NCBI GenBank assembly: GCA_036504995.1
Contig: DASXUG010000005.1
Coordinates: 310,001 to 374,000 of the forward strand
Direction: 5' to 3'
Source: DASXUG01 sp036504995
Lineage (GTDB): Bacteria > Pseudomonadota > Gammaproteobacteria > Burkholderiales > Methylophilaceae
Length of the DNA: 64,000 nucleotides
A program made the translations under genes and the position numbers. The notes beneath the pieces were generated by a model that searched no databases, was not told where the DNA came from, and saw nothing but the letters and a program-made list of their open reading frames with translations. Shown here piece after piece: positions 53,678 through 62,963 of the stretch. Position 1 is the first letter of the stretch, and every line of letters starts with the position of its first letter.

Positions 53678-55150
53678 TTACTGGCTGTTTTCTATGGCAC
53701 GCTTAACGCCTGCCGCATATTCAGGGTCGGCTTTTGCAAATTGCGCCAACATGCGTGCTTGTATCGATGCATTTGCCTGAGCCAGGCCCCCCGCAATATT
53801 ATTAAACAATTGCTGTTTTTGACTTTCGTTCATGATGCGGAACAAGTCGCCTGCTTGTGTATAGTAATCTTCATCGCTTTGATCATGTGGCGCTATCCAG
53901 GCATCCGCTAACACTGGCATTGGTGGTGGCGAGTACTGTGGTGCAGGTACTGGCGCACCTTGATTTGCGCGATCATTCGGATAAAAGTTGCTGCTATTCA
54001 CATGATTGTCCGCATTGCCGTGACCAGCTGGGCAAGCCATACCCGCAAATGCGCCATCCCTTTGATAATGATTCACTGGGCATTTTGCAGCGTTCACTGG
54101 TATTTGATTAACATTTGCACCAATTCTATAGCGATGTGCATCTTGATACGCCATTAAGCGGGCCTGCAACATTTTGTCTGGTGATGCACCTATTCCTGGT
54201 ACCAAGTTGTTGGGTGCAAATGCAACTTGTTCAGTTTCGGCAAAATAATTATGCACATTGCGATTTAATTCAAGCTGTCCGATTGTAATTACAGGAAAAT
54301 CTGCATAAGGCCAGACTTTAGTTAAATCGAACGGATTGATGCGATATGTTTTTGCCTCACTTTCCGTCATGATTTGTACTTGTACCGTCCAACTCGGAAA
54401 CTCACCACGGTCAATCGCATCTACTAAATCTTGTTGAGCACCATGCGCTGGCATTTTTGCAGCTTCTTCATTGGTTAAGGTTTTAATGCCTTGATTGGTT
54501 TTAAAGTGCCATTTCACCCAAAAGCGTTGTCCTTGTGCATTCCACAAACTTAAAGTGTGTGAGCTAAACCCGTGTACATGGCGATAAGACAAGGGAATGC
54601 CGCGGTCAGACATCAATATTGTCATTTGGTGTAATGACGCAGGGTTGTTGGCCCAGAACTCAAAATTATTCGCTGGGTTGGGCGTATTGGTTCGGGCATC
54701 TTTTTTCTGACTATGTATGAAATCAGGAAATTTAATAGGGTCGTTTAAGAAAAACACAGGTGTGTTATTGCCTACCATATCCCAGTTGCCTTGCTCTGTA
54801 TAAAACTTCACCGCAAAGCCACGCGGGTCTCGTGCATAGTCACTTGAATCCTGACCGCCACCAACGGTAGAAAAGCGCAAAAACACTTCAGTTTGCTGAC
54901 CAACTTGCTGTAAAAAACTAGCGATGGTGTAATCTTTCAAATCCTTAGTCACAGTGAATGTTCCGTATGCTGCGGTACCGCGTGCATGCACTACGCGTTC
55001 AGGAATACGCTCACGATTAAAGTGGGCAAGTTTTTCAAATAAATAGTGATTGTCAAAAGTTAATGGCCCGCGTGCGCCAACTGAAATGCTGTTGTTGTCA
55101 TCTGGCACTGGCGCGCCAGTGGATGTGGTTAATGTTTGCTTGTTTGTCAT
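53678..55150 (-). CDS. katA: Monofunctional heme catalase (small subunit clade)
   Basis: 490 residues. The distal His is in ERVVHARGTAAYGTF, the Asn in MVGNNTPVFFLND, and the proximal Tyr ligand in RLMAYQDAHRYRIG. It disproportionates hydrogen peroxide. No signal peptide, so it is cytoplasmic. A short ORF and an AT-rich palindrome lie upstream. Confidence 0.97.
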   Translation of the reverse strand: MTNKQTLTTSTGAPVPDDNNSISVGARGPLTFDNHYLFEKLAHFNRERIPERVVHARGTAAYGTFTVTKDLKDYTIASFLQQVGQQTEVFLRFSTVGGGQDSSDYARDPRGFAVKFYTEQGNWDMVGNNTPVFFLNDPIKFPDFIHSQKKDARTNTPNPANNFEFWANNPASLHQMTILMSDRGIPLSYRHVHGFSSHTLSLWNAQGQRFWVKWHFKTNQGIKTLTNEEAAKMPAHGAQQDLVDAIDRGEFPSWTVQVQIMTESEAKTYRINPFDLTKVWPYADFPVITIGQLELNRNVHNYFAETEQVAFAPNNLVPGIGASPDKMLQARLMAYQDAHRYRIGANVNQIPVNAAKCPVNHYQRDGAFAGMACPAGHGNADNHVNSSNFYPNDRANQGAPVPAPQYSPPPMPVLADAWIAPHDQSDEDYYTQAGDLFRIMNESQKQQLFNNIAGGLAQANASIQARMLAQFAKADPEYAAGVKRAIENSQ

Positions 55151-55190
55151 GATTAAATCCTTAAATTAAATGCGTTAAATAATGTTTTTA

Positions 55191-55265
55191 TCAGTGAGCT
55201 TGCGCATAAAGCGCCAGCACTTCCATTAGGGTTTGTGCCACTGATTCTTGCGTGCCAAATGTCAT
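55191..55265 (-). CDS. Short ORF upstream of catalase
   Basis: 24 codons, peptide starting MTFGTQESVAQTLMEVLALY, with GGAG 6 nt before the ATG. It ends 40 nt before katA on the same strand, so it could be a leader peptide or a small protein. No known family. Confidence 0.4.
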   Translation of the reverse strand: MTFGTQESVAQTLMEVLALYAQAH

Positions 55266-55556
55266 CGTATACTCCTCAGTTATTTGCTTTAAGTTATCAA
55301 TTTGGATAACGTGGAGACATAGTAGAGAGATTAAATTAATTTGTATAATTGATGTTTTATTTATTATTGATTAATAAAATTAATCAATTGGACGAGCGCT
55401 TGGCTAAGAAATTAATACGGTATTGAGGGAGCGAGAAAGTAGTAATGTGCTTTGAATAAGCAGTTCTATGACCCTGAGTGAGAAAGGATTACACGCTAAT
55501 TTCTAGCAGTGTCGTTTGAGGATTGCCTAGACTTCACAATCCTCAATCAACGTAGT
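55266..55556. promoter_or_regulatory. Upstream region of katA with AT-rich palindrome
   Basis: 291 nt between the short ORF and argH. ATTGATTAA (55366-55374) and TTAATCAAT (55380-55388) form a 9-bp inverted repeat with 5-nt spacer, which could bind a regulator of the catalase transcript. I see no strong promoter by eye. Confidence 0.4.
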
Positions 55557-57029
55557 TTATGCTAACAACTTTTTAGCTCTTTCTATCGCCATTTTGACTT
55601 GCTGAGGCGCAGTGCCGCCCACGTGATTACGACTTGAGAGCGAGCCTTCAAGTGTTAATACTTGATACACATCTTCAGCTATCTGAGTGCTAAATTTTTG
55701 TAAGCTGCTTAACGGTAAATCCGCTAAATCACAACCTTGTTCGACCGCATAGCGCACGGCCAAAGCGACAACTTCATGTGCATCACGGAACGGTGTGCCT
55801 TTTTTAACTAAGTAATCTGCCAAATCAGTTGCTGTTGCGAAGCCTTCTGCAGCGGCTTGGCGCATGGCCGCCTGATTGACTTTGATGCCGCGTAACATAT
55901 CGGCATATATTTCTAGCGTGACCAACAGGGTATCTGCCGTATCAAATAGTGGCTCTTTGTCTTCTTGATTGTCTTTGTTATAAGCCAAGGGCTGACTTTT
56001 CATCAGGGTTAGCAAACCCATCAAGTGCCCAGTGACACGCCCTGTTTTGCCGCGCACTAATTCGGGCACGTCAGGGTTTTTCTTTTGCGGCATGATGGAA
56101 GAGCCAGTGCAAAATCTATCCGCAATATCTACAAAAGCGAATCTTGGGCTGGACCACAAAATTAACTCTTCAGAAAAACGAGATAAATGCGTCATGACGA
56201 GCGCAGCCGCTGAAGTAAATTCAATTGCAAAATCGCGATCTGATACCGCATCTAGTGAGTTTTGGCAGACGCCATCGAAGCCCAATTCTTTAGCGACCAT
56301 CTCGCGATCAATCGGATAGCTGGTGCCAGCTAGCGCTGCTGCACCCAGAGGCAAACGATTGATGCGACGGCGGCAATCTGTAAAGCGTTCATGATCACGT
56401 TGAAGCATTTCAAAGTAGGCCATTAAATGATGGCCAAATGTGACTGGCTGAGCAACCTGCAAGTGGGTAAAGCCTGGCATCACGGTGTCAAAATGTTGAT
56501 CAGCTAGATCGATAATTGAGTTCTGTAATTTGCGAATACCTGCCAGCACTTGGTCAACTGTGGCACGCAGCCAAAGCCTTACATCGGTGGCTACCTGATC
56601 GTTACGTGAGCGGCCCGTGTGTAAGCGCTTACCTGCGTCGCCGATTTTATCGGTTAGGCGTTTTTCAATATTTAGATGAACGTCTTCCAAGTCTAAAAGC
56701 CATTCAAATTGTCCCGCACGAATCTCCTGCAAAATTTCGAGCAAGCCAGTATGGATGGATGCAACATCATCAAGGCTAATGATGCCTTGTGCACCGAGCA
56801 TGCGTGAGTGCGCAATTGAGCCTTGAATATCAAATTCAGCTAGTCTTTGGTCGAAGCTAACAGAAGCCGTGTATCGCTTAACTAACTCTGCAACTGGCTC
56901 ATTGAAGCGGCCTGACCACGTTTTACTATCTTTACTTGAGCTAGATTCTTGATTAGACATAGTTTTATTTGACATGTTTTTGTCATCTATTGAGAGGTTA
57001 TTTGGGGTTTTATCTGAATTATGTTGCAT
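55557..57029 (-). CDS. argH: Argininosuccinate lyase
   Basis: 490 residues in the longest form. The start is uncertain: ATGs at 57029, 56975 and 56960 are in frame and none has a clear ribosome site; conserved sequence begins at KTWSGRFNEPVAEL. The signature GSSIMPQKKNPDVPELVRG carries the catalytic Ser loop, and HTGRSRNDQVATDVRL the substrate motif. It makes arginine and fumarate. Divergent from the algZ gene. Confidence 0.96.
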   Translation of the reverse strand: MQHNSDKTPNNLSIDDKNMSNKTMSNQESSSSKDSKTWSGRFNEPVAELVKRYTASVSFDQRLAEFDIQGSIAHSRMLGAQGIISLDDVASIHTGLLEILQEIRAGQFEWLLDLEDVHLNIEKRLTDKIGDAGKRLHTGRSRNDQVATDVRLWLRATVDQVLAGIRKLQNSIIDLADQHFDTVMPGFTHLQVAQPVTFGHHLMAYFEMLQRDHERFTDCRRRINRLPLGAAALAGTSYPIDREMVAKELGFDGVCQNSLDAVSDRDFAIEFTSAAALVMTHLSRFSEELILWSSPRFAFVDIADRFCTGSSIMPQKKNPDVPELVRGKTGRVTGHLMGLLTLMKSQPLAYNKDNQEDKEPLFDTADTLLVTLEIYADMLRGIKVNQAAMRQAAAEGFATATDLADYLVKKGTPFRDAHEVVALAVRYAVEQGCDLADLPLSSLQKFSTQIAEDVYQVLTLEGSLSSRNHVGGTAPQQVKMAIERAKKLLA

Positions 57030-57060
57030 AGAAAAATTGGTTTACGAATAATAGTGTTAT

Positions 57061-58134
57061 ATGCCAAGTATAAAGCAAATTGCAAACAATTCCATTTCGA
57101 CGGAAGGCAATCACGCCAATTTGATGGCTATTGCACTACGTAACGCAAACAAATTGCCAGATTTTCGTAATTTAGGGGTGTGCGTGCGGACTCTGGTCAT
57201 TGTTAATTTTTGCGTATTAATCGCCGCAATTTTGCAGGGCAACTCATGGGTTAGCATTCTGAATAATTTGACTGAGCTTTCTGCTTGGGCGCAGCCTGTC
57301 CTGTTGATTAGCATAATTTTACTGTATGTGCTGCAACCATGGCTGAATAAGCTTGCTTATCGACTAGGTGCGGTGGCTGTCATCGCCCTTGTATTGATTG
57401 TGACCTATGCATGTAACGACCTTATAGATTTACTTATCAACGCAGAGCCAAACCCATTTAAAATTAGACCCTATGTGTTTGCATTAACGTTAGCTGCGCT
57501 AGTTTTATACTATTTCAATCTGCGTTATCGTGCACTCACTCCCGCAATCGCCGAGGCACGGCTACAGGCCCTGCAAGCGCGTATACGGCCACATTTTTTA
57601 TTTAACTGTATTAATGGTGTCATCTCGGTGGTGCGTAACAACCCTAAGTTGGCTGAAACGGCACTTGAAGATATGGCAGATTTATTTCGCGTGCTAATGG
57701 CAGATAATCGCGATTTAGTGCCTTTGGCCAAGGAAATTGCACTATCCCGCCAATATTTAGCGCTGGAAAAAATGCGCTTAGATGAAAGATTACAAATCAC
57801 TTGGCAAGTTGAAAATATGCCACCAGATGCGCTTATGCCACCATTGGTTTTACAGCCCTTGCTAGAAAACGCTGTCTACCACGGGATAGAGCCGTTGCCT
57901 GAAGGCGGTGAAATTACCATTAAAATTCATACCTTGCGGCATGAAGTACACTTTATTTTAACTAACCCCTATCTTTCAAGCAGCCAACATAGCGGCAATA
58001 AAATGGCGTTGATGAATATACGCGAACGTTTAGCGCTACATTTTGATGTAGAAGCACAACTCACCACGCGAGCAGAAAATAATCTCTATGAGGTGCATAT
58101 TGTGATCCCTTACAAAAAGCACAACCATGGTTGA
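57061..58134 (+). CDS. algZ: Sensor histidine kinase of the LytS/AlgZ type
   Basis: 357 residues. About four membrane segments (40-160) lead to a His-kinase domain of the PF06580 type: His178 in RIRPHFLFNCINGVISVV and the ATP-binding LQPLLENAVYHGIEPLPEGG. It lacks the classical G-boxes of orthodox kinases, as AlgZ does. It pairs with the next gene, algR. Confidence 0.9.
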   Translation: MPSIKQIANNSISTEGNHANLMAIALRNANKLPDFRNLGVCVRTLVIVNFCVLIAAILQGNSWVSILNNLTELSAWAQPVLLISIILLYVLQPWLNKLAYRLGAVAVIALVLIVTYACNDLIDLLINAEPNPFKIRPYVFALTLAALVLYYFNLRYRALTPAIAEARLQALQARIRPHFLFNCINGVISVVRNNPKLAETALEDMADLFRVLMADNRDLVPLAKEIALSRQYLALEKMRLDERLQITWQVENMPPDALMPPLVLQPLLENAVYHGIEPLPEGGEITIKIHTLRHEVHFILTNPYLSSSQHSGNKMALMNIRERLALHFDVEAQLTTRAENNLYEVHIVIPYKKHNHG

Positions 58135-58142
58135 GGTGCGTC

Positions 58143-58889
58143 ATGCATAACAATCGCATCACAGCCATTATTGCGGATGATGAAGCGCCAGCAAGAAGTC
58201 GGCTTAAAACATTGCTAGAGGATATTGGCAATGTGGATGTTGTGGGTGAGGCTAAGAATGGTAAAGAGGCATTATTGTTGGCTGAGCAACATCATGCGCA
58301 ACTGCTGCTGTTAGATATTCGCATGCCACAAATGGATGGCATTGAGGCCGCAGAGCATGCACAAAAATTGGATTCACCCCCCGCTATTATTTTTACCACG
58401 GCTTATGATGCTTACGCATTGAAGGCATTTGACTTAAATGCTGTTGATTACTTACTCAAACCTATACGGCTGGAAAGGCTCAACACGGCCATTAGTAAGG
58501 CACACGCCTTGTTGCCGAAACAGCTTGAAGCCATTAAAAGTCTACAACATAAACGCACACATTTTAGCGTGAACGAACGTAATCGTATTCTGCTGGTACC
58601 ATTAGATGAGGTGATTTATTTGAGGGCAGAGTTAAAGTACATCACCGTTAAAACTGCGGCACGTGAATATCTGATTGAAGACTCATTGACGCACTTAGAG
58701 GAAGAGCTTGCAGGAGATTTTATAAGAATACACCGCAATTGTTTGGTGGCTAAAAATTACATCGCTGGTTTGGAAAAGCAGCACGGAGAAACACACGAGG
58801 CACAGTGGTTGCTATTGCTCAAGAATCAAGATGAAAAATTAGCGGTTAGCCGCAGACAAATTCAAGCAATAAAAGATCTAAAGTTTTAA
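58143..58889 (+). CDS. algR: LytTR response regulator AlgR
   Basis: 248 residues from ATG 58143, with GAGG 6 nt upstream. The receiver domain has Asp58 in LLLLDIRMPQMDG; the C-terminal LytTR DNA-binding domain (about 140-245) includes VIYLRAELKYITVKT and FIRIHRNCLVAKNYI. It is the partner of AlgZ, with an overlap of the upstream in-frame TTG. Confidence 0.92.
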   Translation: MHNNRITAIIADDEAPARSRLKTLLEDIGNVDVVGEAKNGKEALLLAEQHHAQLLLLDIRMPQMDGIEAAEHAQKLDSPPAIIFTTAYDAYALKAFDLNAVDYLLKPIRLERLNTAISKAHALLPKQLEAIKSLQHKRTHFSVNERNRILLVPLDEVIYLRAELKYITVKTAAREYLIEDSLTHLEEELAGDFIRIHRNCLVAKNYIAGLEKQHGETHEAQWLLLLKNQDEKLAVSRRQIQAIKDLKF

Positions 58890-58943
58890 AGCGCGAACTT
58901 ATCGCACTCGGCTTCCACTATTGGCTTATGCTAAAATAGCGCC

Positions 58944-59879
58944 ATGAACACTATCCCCAAAAAACTGATTATTGCCTCACGCGAAAGCGCACTTGCCATG
59001 TGGCAAGCTAAACATATCCAAACTACGCTACAGCAGCTTTACCCTGAAACTACCGTTGAAATTTTGGGCATGACCACAACAGGAGATCAAATTTTAGACT
59101 CTCCACTATCGCGTATTGGTGGCAAAGGTTTGTTTGTAAAAGAGCTTGAGCAGGCATTGGCGGATGGCCGTGCGGATTTAGCCGTGCATTCCATGAAAGA
59201 TGTACCGATGCACCTGCCAGAAGGCTTTATGCTGGCTGCCATTGGTGAGCGTGAAGATGCTCGTGACGCTTTTGTCTCAAATCAATACAAATCATTAGAA
59301 GAGCTACCGCAAGGCGCAATCGTAGGTACGTCTAGCTTGCGCCGTCAAAGTCAGTTACAAGCAATGTTTCCCTATCTGGTGATAGAGTCTCTACGCGGCA
59401 ACCTACAAACGCGCTTGCGTAAATTAGACGAAGGGCAATATGCCGCGATTATTCTTGCAGCGGCTGGGCTGATTCGTTTAGGCCTTGAAGCCCAGATTAC
59501 GCAATTTATACCTACGACCAGTAGCATTCCTGCGGTTGGGCAAGGTGCGTTAGGCATAGAGATTAATGCAAGTCGTCAGGATTTATTAAAGGTGCTTGCA
59601 CCACTTAACCATGCAGAAACAGCGGCTAGCGTTGAAGCCGAGCGCGGCATGAGTCGCGCATTGGCTGGTAGCTGCACCGTACCACTGGGCGCTTATGCAG
59701 AAGTGTTGGGTAATACCATCAAGATGACGGGATTTGTCGCAAGCGTCAATGGCGCGCAAATGATCAAGCAAACCGTTACAGGTTCGATTAATGACCCAGA
59801 AAGTCTGGGTAAGCTTTTAGCGCAAAAATTGACGGAGCTTGGTGCCGACAAGATTTTGGCTGAGCTACCAAAGGCTTAA
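58944..59879 (+). CDS. hemC: Hydroxymethylbilane synthase
   Basis: 311 residues. Typical ASRESALAMWQAKHI, HSMKDVP, GTSSLRRQSQL, LRGNLQTRL and the dipyrromethane-cofactor Cys in LAGSCTVPLGAYA. It joins four porphobilinogens into the linear tetrapyrrole. Followed by hemD 19 nt later. Confidence 0.97.
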   Translation: MNTIPKKLIIASRESALAMWQAKHIQTTLQQLYPETTVEILGMTTTGDQILDSPLSRIGGKGLFVKELEQALADGRADLAVHSMKDVPMHLPEGFMLAAIGEREDARDAFVSNQYKSLEELPQGAIVGTSSLRRQSQLQAMFPYLVIESLRGNLQTRLRKLDEGQYAAIILAAAGLIRLGLEAQITQFIPTTSSIPAVGQGALGIEINASRQDLLKVLAPLNHAETAASVEAERGMSRALAGSCTVPLGAYAEVLGNTIKMTGFVASVNGAQMIKQTVTGSINDPESLGKLLAQKLTELGADKILAELPKA

Positions 59880-59898
59880 AGCATTATTTAACTATTTA

Positions 59899-60675
59899 AT
59901 GAAGAATCTACAACATCAGCACATTGCTATTACCCGCCCAGTAGACCAAGCTCAAAAACTAAGTAACGCCATCAGGCAAGCAGGTGGAACGCCTTGGCTG
60001 TTTCCGCTCATTGCCATTGCTCCGCTTGATGATTACATGCAATTTGAGCAGCAAATTGCGCATTTGCATGAATGTGACTGGCTCATCTTCATCAGTTCAA
60101 ATGCCGTGCAGAATGCCATGCCAAGTATTGTGGCTAGATACCCTGTTTTGCCTAAAGCCCTCAAATTTGCGGCCATTGGTCCTACGACGGCTAGCCAGCT
60201 GCAAAGCTTTGGCATTAGCAGCACACTGACACCACTAATTCGCTTTGACAGTGAGTCCCTGCTTGCGCTCCCTGAAATGCAACAGGTACAAGGAAAAAAA
60301 GTGATGATCGTACGCGGCATTGGCGGGCGTGAGCTTATGGCGGATACCCTAAAACAGCGTGGCGCTGAAGTGACCTTTGCAGAGTGTTATCAGCGCGTCA
60401 ATCCGCAACAAGATGCATTTTTTTTAAATAATCTGTGGGAAAATAATCAGCTCAACGCCATCGTGGTCACGAGTTCTGAGGCCATGCGATACTTACTTGA
60501 GATGACTTTACATCGTTATGATTGGTTGAAGCAAATCACACTCTGCGTCAATCATGCTAGGATTGCGGAATTACCAATAAAACATGGTCTAAAAGTCAAC
60601 ATTGCAACAGCGCCTGGCGATGATGCAATGCTAGATTGCTTAATGACCGCACTGAGCCAGCCATCAACCATATGA
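59899..60675 (+). CDS. hemD: Uroporphyrinogen-III synthase
   Basis: 258 residues from ATG 59899; an in-frame GTG at 59839 lies inside hemC. The family is poorly conserved, but ITRPVDQAQKLSNAIRQAGG, FISSNAVQNAM, GPTTASQL and VVTSSEAMRYLLEM fit. It closes the linear tetrapyrrole made by HemC. The stop overlaps hemX (ATGA). Confidence 0.93.
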   Translation: MKNLQHQHIAITRPVDQAQKLSNAIRQAGGTPWLFPLIAIAPLDDYMQFEQQIAHLHECDWLIFISSNAVQNAMPSIVARYPVLPKALKFAAIGPTTASQLQSFGISSTLTPLIRFDSESLLALPEMQQVQGKKVMIVRGIGGRELMADTLKQRGAEVTFAECYQRVNPQQDAFFLNNLWENNQLNAIVVTSSEAMRYLLEMTLHRYDWLKQITLCVNHARIAELPIKHGLKVNIATAPGDDAMLDCLMTALSQPSTI

Positions 60676-61754
60676 TAAACAACAATCAAACAACAGATGT
60701 TACTCAAGCCGAGCCTAAAGAAGAGCTAAAGCGTAGTGCTATATTTGGGGTGAAATCCATCGTCATATTATGTCTGTTGGTGTTATTTTTTGTCATTTGG
60801 CAATGGTTTCAGACGCGCCACGCCGTTAACCTGATTGAGAGTTCGCTTACACAAAAGCTCGAGCAGTTTAATGAAAAAAACCAACAGTCATTAGCTTTGT
60901 CTCGCAATGCGGACGACCGCAGCGCAAATACAGTAGCGCGCATTTCATTGCTTGAGCAACAATTTGAAAAATCGTTAGATCAGCAGCAAGCACTAGAAAC
61001 CCTTTATTCAGAACTCGCTGACAACCGTGAGGAGCGGGTGATTTCTGAGGTTGAACAATTATTGGTGATCTCTAACCAACAGCTACAATTGGCGGGTAAC
61101 GTAAAACTTGCGTTAGTTGCCTTGCAAACGGCTGATTCTAGATTGCAACAGCTCGACACACCGCAAGCCAATCAGCTTCGCAAATCACTATCTCACAATA
61201 TCCAGCAATTACAAGATTTGCCCTTGGTTGATACCTTGGGCATCAGCCTAAAGTTGGAAAACTTAAGTCATTCAATTGATCACTTGCCTTTGGCTAGCGA
61301 CAGTGTACCGCAACAAAAGTCCCCTTTCCAAGCAGAGTCTGAGCAAGCCAATAAATGGCAGAACCTGTTGGATGAAATTTGGTATGACATCAAGCATATG
61401 ATCGTAATCGAACGCGTTGATCGGCCACAAACGCCTCTGCTAAGCCCTGATCAGTCTTACTTTGTAAGAGAAAACATTAAGCTGCACATACTTACCGCCA
61501 GAGTTGCATTGCTTCAGCATGACGAAATTACCTACAAAGCTGATTTGCTAACCACCAAAAACTGGTTGAATGCGCATTTTGATCTGCGTGATGCAGATGC
61601 TAAAAATGCAATCGCTACCATTCAAGAGCTCTCTAGTAATGCCATTAATATTCAAATGCCAGATATTGAAGAAAGCCTAACCTTGGCAAGCACCTACAAG
61701 CTTTCTCTAGAGCATAAGACTGAGCATCAAAAAACTGCAACGGACAAAAAATAA
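60672..61754 (+). CDS. hemX: HemX-like membrane protein (uroporphyrinogen-III C-methyltransferase annotation, no enzyme motif)
   Basis: 360 residues from ATG 60672, overlapping the hemD stop. One membrane helix (about 32-50, VKSIVILCLLVLFFVIWQWF) is followed by a long coiled coil (about 55-190). No SAM-binding motif exists, so it is probably a structural partner in heme synthesis rather than a methyltransferase, despite the old name. Confidence 0.9.
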   Translation: MINNNQTTDVTQAEPKEELKRSAIFGVKSIVILCLLVLFFVIWQWFQTRHAVNLIESSLTQKLEQFNEKNQQSLALSRNADDRSANTVARISLLEQQFEKSLDQQQALETLYSELADNREERVISEVEQLLVISNQQLQLAGNVKLALVALQTADSRLQQLDTPQANQLRKSLSHNIQQLQDLPLVDTLGISLKLENLSHSIDHLPLASDSVPQQKSPFQAESEQANKWQNLLDEIWYDIKHMIVIERVDRPQTPLLSPDQSYFVRENIKLHILTARVALLQHDEITYKADLLTTKNWLNAHFDLRDADAKNAIATIQELSSNAINIQMPDIEESLTLASTYKLSLEHKTEHQKTATDKK

Positions 61755-62932
61755 TGCGCTGGTTATTTTCAACTCTTTTAGTTTTAGCCCTTGCTGTTGG
61801 CATATCATTGCTCGCCAGCTATAACCATGGCTATGTGCTAATAGTACGTCCGCCGTACCACATCAACCTATCATTCAATCTATTGTTGGTACTAATTGCC
61901 CTGAGTTTTTTGAGCTTGCATATCATTCTGCGTATATTGCAATATATACGTCGCATTCCTGCTCGCGTACGCACGCACAAAGAGCAGCAATATATTAAAA
62001 TCAGTCATGCTTCGCTGGTTGAGGCGCTCACAGCGCTCGTTGAAGGCAAGTATCAGTTGGCAGAAAAAATTGCCTCAAAACATCTGGAGCAGATTAAAGA
62101 TTCCGCTCTAAATGCGCTGGTCGCGGCACGTGCTTCTCACAAGCTAAAACAAAAAAATCAGCGTGATTATTATTTTGCTGAAGCTGAGCGCATTGCTCCC
62201 AATGCAAAGCTTGCTTGTTGGCTGGCTCAGGCGGAATCTGAGTTAGATGATAGGCAATTTAACAAGGTCATTGCGATAGTACAGAAAATTGAAAAAATTC
62301 AGCCACAACACCCGCCCGCTTTAAGATTGGCGCTTAAGGCCCAAGTTAGGCTAAATCAGTGGGAGCAAGTGCTTACAACTCTCAAGCATCTTGAAAAAAA
62401 CAACGAAATAGAATCATGGTATGCACGAGAAATCCGCCAGAGTGCACACAGCGCTATTATGCAACGTTATGCTAAGGATTTATCCAACCTGACCAGCTAT
62501 TGGAAAAAGCTATCAGCCGAAGAGCAAATGAACCCAGTCATTTGTGAAGTGGCAGCAAGTGCTTTTATCAGCGCTGGCGGCGGCGATCAGGCAGCGGAGA
62601 TTATTGGCGTAAGTCTTACTAAACGATGGGACAATCGACTGTCAGGCTTATTCGGTGACTGCGTGACAACACACCCGCAAAAGCAAATACAGCAAGCTGA
62701 GTTTTGGCTGCTTACGCATGAGCATGATGCTAATCTTTTACGTGCGCTTGGCAATATGTGTTTACGTCAGGGTTTATGGGGCAAGGCGCAAAGCTATTTA
62801 GAAGCGAGCATCAGTGTTGAGCCTAGTGCTTTAACCCATGCCACACTTGCTATGCTATTTGAAAAGCTTGAAAACAATGAGCTGGCGCAACAACACTACA
62901 AACTTTGCACTAAGTTAATAGTGCAAAGTTAA
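61754..62932 (+). CDS. hemY: HemY-like TPR membrane protein
   Basis: 392 residues, start overlapping the hemX stop (TAATG). Two N-terminal membrane helices (about 4-24 and 40-62) precede a helical TPR region (about 85-390). It is the proteobacterial HemY, linked to late heme synthesis, unrelated to the Bacillus oxidase of that name. The last codons form a perfect hairpin. Confidence 0.92.
   Translation: MRWLFSTLLVLALAVGISLLASYNHGYVLIVRPPYHINLSFNLLLVLIALSFLSLHIILRILQYIRRIPARVRTHKEQQYIKISHASLVEALTALVEGKYQLAEKIASKHLEQIKDSALNALVAARASHKLKQKNQRDYYFAEAERIAPNAKLACWLAQAESELDDRQFNKVIAIVQKIEKIQPQHPPALRLALKAQVRLNQWEQVLTTLKHLEKNNEIESWYAREIRQSAHSAIMQRYAKDLSNLTSYWKKLSAEEQMNPVICEVAASAFISAGGGDQAAEIIGVSLTKRWDNRLSGLFGDCVTTHPQKQIQQAEFWLLTHEHDANLLRALGNMCLRQGLWGKAQSYLEASISVEPSALTHATLAMLFEKLENNELAQQHYKLCTKLIVQS
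62901..62930. terminator. Hairpin at the end of hemY
   Basis: AACTTTGCACTA (62901-62912) and TAGTGCAAAGTT (62919-62930), a 12-bp perfect stem with a 6-nt loop, formed by the last hemY codons and stop. No T-run follows; it may still act as a 3' stabiliser or weak terminator for the convergent genes. Confidence 0.45.
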
Positions 62933-62963
62933 TCGTTATCAAGCTAGTTAGTTTGCAGTTGCT

